Below are positions 62,814-64,000 of a stretch of DNA of 64,000 nt, piece after piece. The stretch is from assembly GCF_035610345.1 (NCBI RefSeq), contig NZ_CP141214.1, positions 124,001 to 188,000 on the forward strand, read 5' to 3'. The DNA is from Sinorhizobium meliloti. GTDB taxonomy: Bacteria > Pseudomonadota > Alphaproteobacteria > Rhizobiales > Rhizobiaceae. The position numbers and the translations under genes were made by a program. The notes below the pieces were generated by a model. It was given only the letters and a program-made list of their open reading frames with translations, made no database searches and was not told the origin of the DNA. The stretch's first letter is position 1. Each line of letters begins with the position of its first letter.

Positions 62814-62905
62814 GTTTCGCGTCAAAATCGCCGGCGAACTCTGAGGAATTTCCGTCGCAAAAGTTAGGTGCCAAATTCGGTCCTGCGTGACCGATTTCTG
62901 CGACA
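62797..62905. other. Resolvase-site-like region with inverted TGTCGCAGAAA
   Basis: TGTCGCAGAAA (62797-62807) and TTTCTGCGACA (62895-62905) are exact inverted repeats, with another CGTCGCAAAAG half-site between them near 62853. The layout of several TGTCGCA half-sites in about 110 bp resembles a Tn3-type res region. Confidence 0.5.
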
Positions 62906-62953
62906 CGGTCATTGCTGCCTGGTACTTAGCGCCCTCGTAAGCCGCCGCTAGCA

Positions 62954-63532
62954 CTACTCGGTAAGACGGTCCAGCAGTTCAGAAACGGCCCGTTCGTAGT
63001 TTCCATAATCCGGATCGATGTCTGCCTGCAGCGCGCTGCCGCTCGTCCCGTTCATCGCCACGGCAAGCGCCGCGCCGTGCGTATAGTCCACCAGAATATG
63101 GACCCATACCAAGGCCTGCGAAGGCGAAAGGCCAAGGTTGCCCAAGAGGCTCGCAAGGTTATCGGTGATCCGTCTAGCGTGTTGAGGGAACACGGCTGGC
63201 CGGTTGAAAATGGCAAGGGTCAAACCCGGATGGCGCACCACCTCCGACCGATATGCCCGCAACAAGCCCTCAATCCGAGATCGGACGGTTCCTCCCGAAG
63301 GTGGAGCAACATCGGCATAGACGGTGTCCGCCAATGCTCGGATCAATCCGTCCCGATCCTGGAAGTGGTGATAGATAGTCATAGGATTGACGCCCGCACG
63401 CAGGGCGACCGCGCGCATGGTGAGACTTTCAACCCCCCCAATGTCCAGCAGAGCCAGCGCCTCCGAAAGGATCTTTGCCGGCGAGACGCTTTCGTTATCG
63501 GCGCGCGGCCTGCCTCGGCTTCGCCTTGTCAT
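62954..63532 (-). CDS. TetR/AcrR-family regulator
   Basis: The 192-residue product has the HTH ILSEALALLDIGGVESLTMRAVALRAGVNPMTIYHHFQDRDGLIRALAD and a TetR_C-like C-terminal domain. The start overlaps the stop of the reductase-like gene (ATGA at 63529-63532). The two are therefore one operon, transcribed to the left, with the promoter outside the window. Confidence 0.9.
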   Translation of the reverse strand: MTRRSRGRPRADNESVSPAKILSEALALLDIGGVESLTMRAVALRAGVNPMTIYHHFQDRDGLIRALADTVYADVAPPSGGTVRSRIEGLLRAYRSEVVRHPGLTLAIFNRPAVFPQHARRITDNLASLLGNLGLSPSQALVWVHILVDYTHGAALAVAMNGTSGSALQADIDPDYGNYERAVSELLDRLTE

Positions 63533-64000
63533 TGCGCAATAGTGTAGGTCGATTGTACCAGCCCGGAAGAAAACGCGCGGGTGCTCACATGAGCGAGACG
63601 AATGTCGCGCGTGAGCGGGCCGAATAAGGGACGGCCGCTACCGAGCAGTATGGGAACGCGCGTGACCACCAGATCGCTGACCAATCCGTCCAAAAGGAAG
63701 GATTGGATGACACGTCCCCCATCGACATAGACACGACGACACCCTTCCGTTTCGAGCATCGCCATGGCTTGCTGTGGCGACTTTCCCGTGAAACGCACCT
63801 TACCTGTAAGATCGTCGGGAACCGACTGGTCCGCCAGGGTGGCTGAAAGGACGAGCACCGGGCGACTATAGAACCACGGTTTCATGTCGCGCACCGCTTC
63901 GAAGGTGCCTCGGCCCATGATTATGGCGTCGATGTCCTTGATGAAATCATTGTAGCCGTGGTCTTCGCCTGAAGCGTCATGCTCAAGCAACCATTCAATG
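63529..64000 (-). CDS. Dihydrofolate-reductase-like (RibD C-terminal) protein, partial
   Basis: The frame continues beyond the window end (IEWLLEHD at the edge). It shows FIKDIDAIIMGRGTFEAV, RPVLVLSATLADQSVP, CRRVYVDGGRVIQSFL and VVTRVPILLGSGRPLFGPL, the RibD_C/YyaP-like reductase pattern. About the first 20-30 residues are missing. It precedes and overlaps the tetR gene. Confidence 0.88.
   Translation of the reverse strand, partial: IEWLLEHDASGEDHGYNDFIKDIDAIIMGRGTFEAVRDMKPWFYSRPVLVLSATLADQSVPDDLTGKVRFTGKSPQQAMAMLETEGCRRVYVDGGRVIQSFLLDGLVSDLVVTRVPILLGSGRPLFGPLTRDIRLAHVSTRAFSSGLVQSTYTIAQ

Overview
The window reads as a piece of a large plasmid or plasmid-derived accessory region from a rhizobial alphaproteobacterium (Rhizobium/Agrobacterium/Ensifer type). 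The strongest evidence is at the left end: a Ti/Sym-plasmid type DNA-transfer block in the usual arrangement traH-traB-traF-traA <- oriT -> traC-traD-traG, with a recognisable RSF1010/Ti-like oriT. Overall base composition and codon use are GC-rich throughout. No rRNA, tRNA, CRISPR array or replication module was seen.

Layout. 0.1-11.3 kb: an AAA_14/DUF4143 ATPase joined directly behind traH, the tra block (traG carries an in-frame TGA), then DUF736 and a very small ORF. 11.3-19.2 kb: a minus-strand peptide-uptake operon (binding protein, two permeases, double ATPase) that continues into a CapA-type protein and peptidase T. 19.3-23.6 kb: an unidentified gene, a small XRE regulator, an FAD oxidoreductase, an Asp/Glu racemase-like gene and a decayed otnK, with other gene debris. 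23.7-33.6 kb: a LysR regulator and a catabolic/detoxification set (VOC ring-cleaving dioxygenase, isochorismatase-type hydrolase, XapX, Tat-exported amidohydrolase, DoxX, MFS exporter, alpha/beta hydrolase, RidA, ChaC-like). Related AT-rich boxes stand before four of its transcription units, suggesting one regulon. 34.1-36.3 kb: an isoprenylcysteine methyltransferase-like protein and a thioredoxin-reductase-like flavoprotein, the latter divergent from a TetR regulator with a palindromic operator between them.

37.1-48.0 kb is the most unusual region: a DUF6916-like protein, GNAT, three different phage-tail-collar (Mdp-type) proteins, a 1405-residue Ig-repeat autotransporter, a protein resembling the 'up-regulated in daf-2' domain followed by a perfect 16-bp hairpin, an unknown protein, a cytosol-start phosphoesterase and a zinc-ribbon protein. 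48.3-53.1 kb: a short tyrosine recombinase, a 66-bp element repeated 12.6 kb away, resolvase-site-like 28-bp sequences, two alpha/beta hydrolases, ArsR, an NmrA-like protein and a methyltransferase remnant. 53.3-61.5 kb: a second peptide ABC operon (dppABCDF-like) carrying an SxxK serine hydrolase and a D-amino-acid aminotransferase, under a divergent LysR; this looks like uptake and breakdown of D-amino-acid peptides. 61.5-64 kb: the second copy of the 66-bp repeat, a C39/BtrH-like cysteine-protease-fold protein that ends inside a recombination-site-like sequence, and a TetR/dihydrofolate-reductase-like pair cut by the window end.

Functional calls come from motif reading by eye; no database search was possible.
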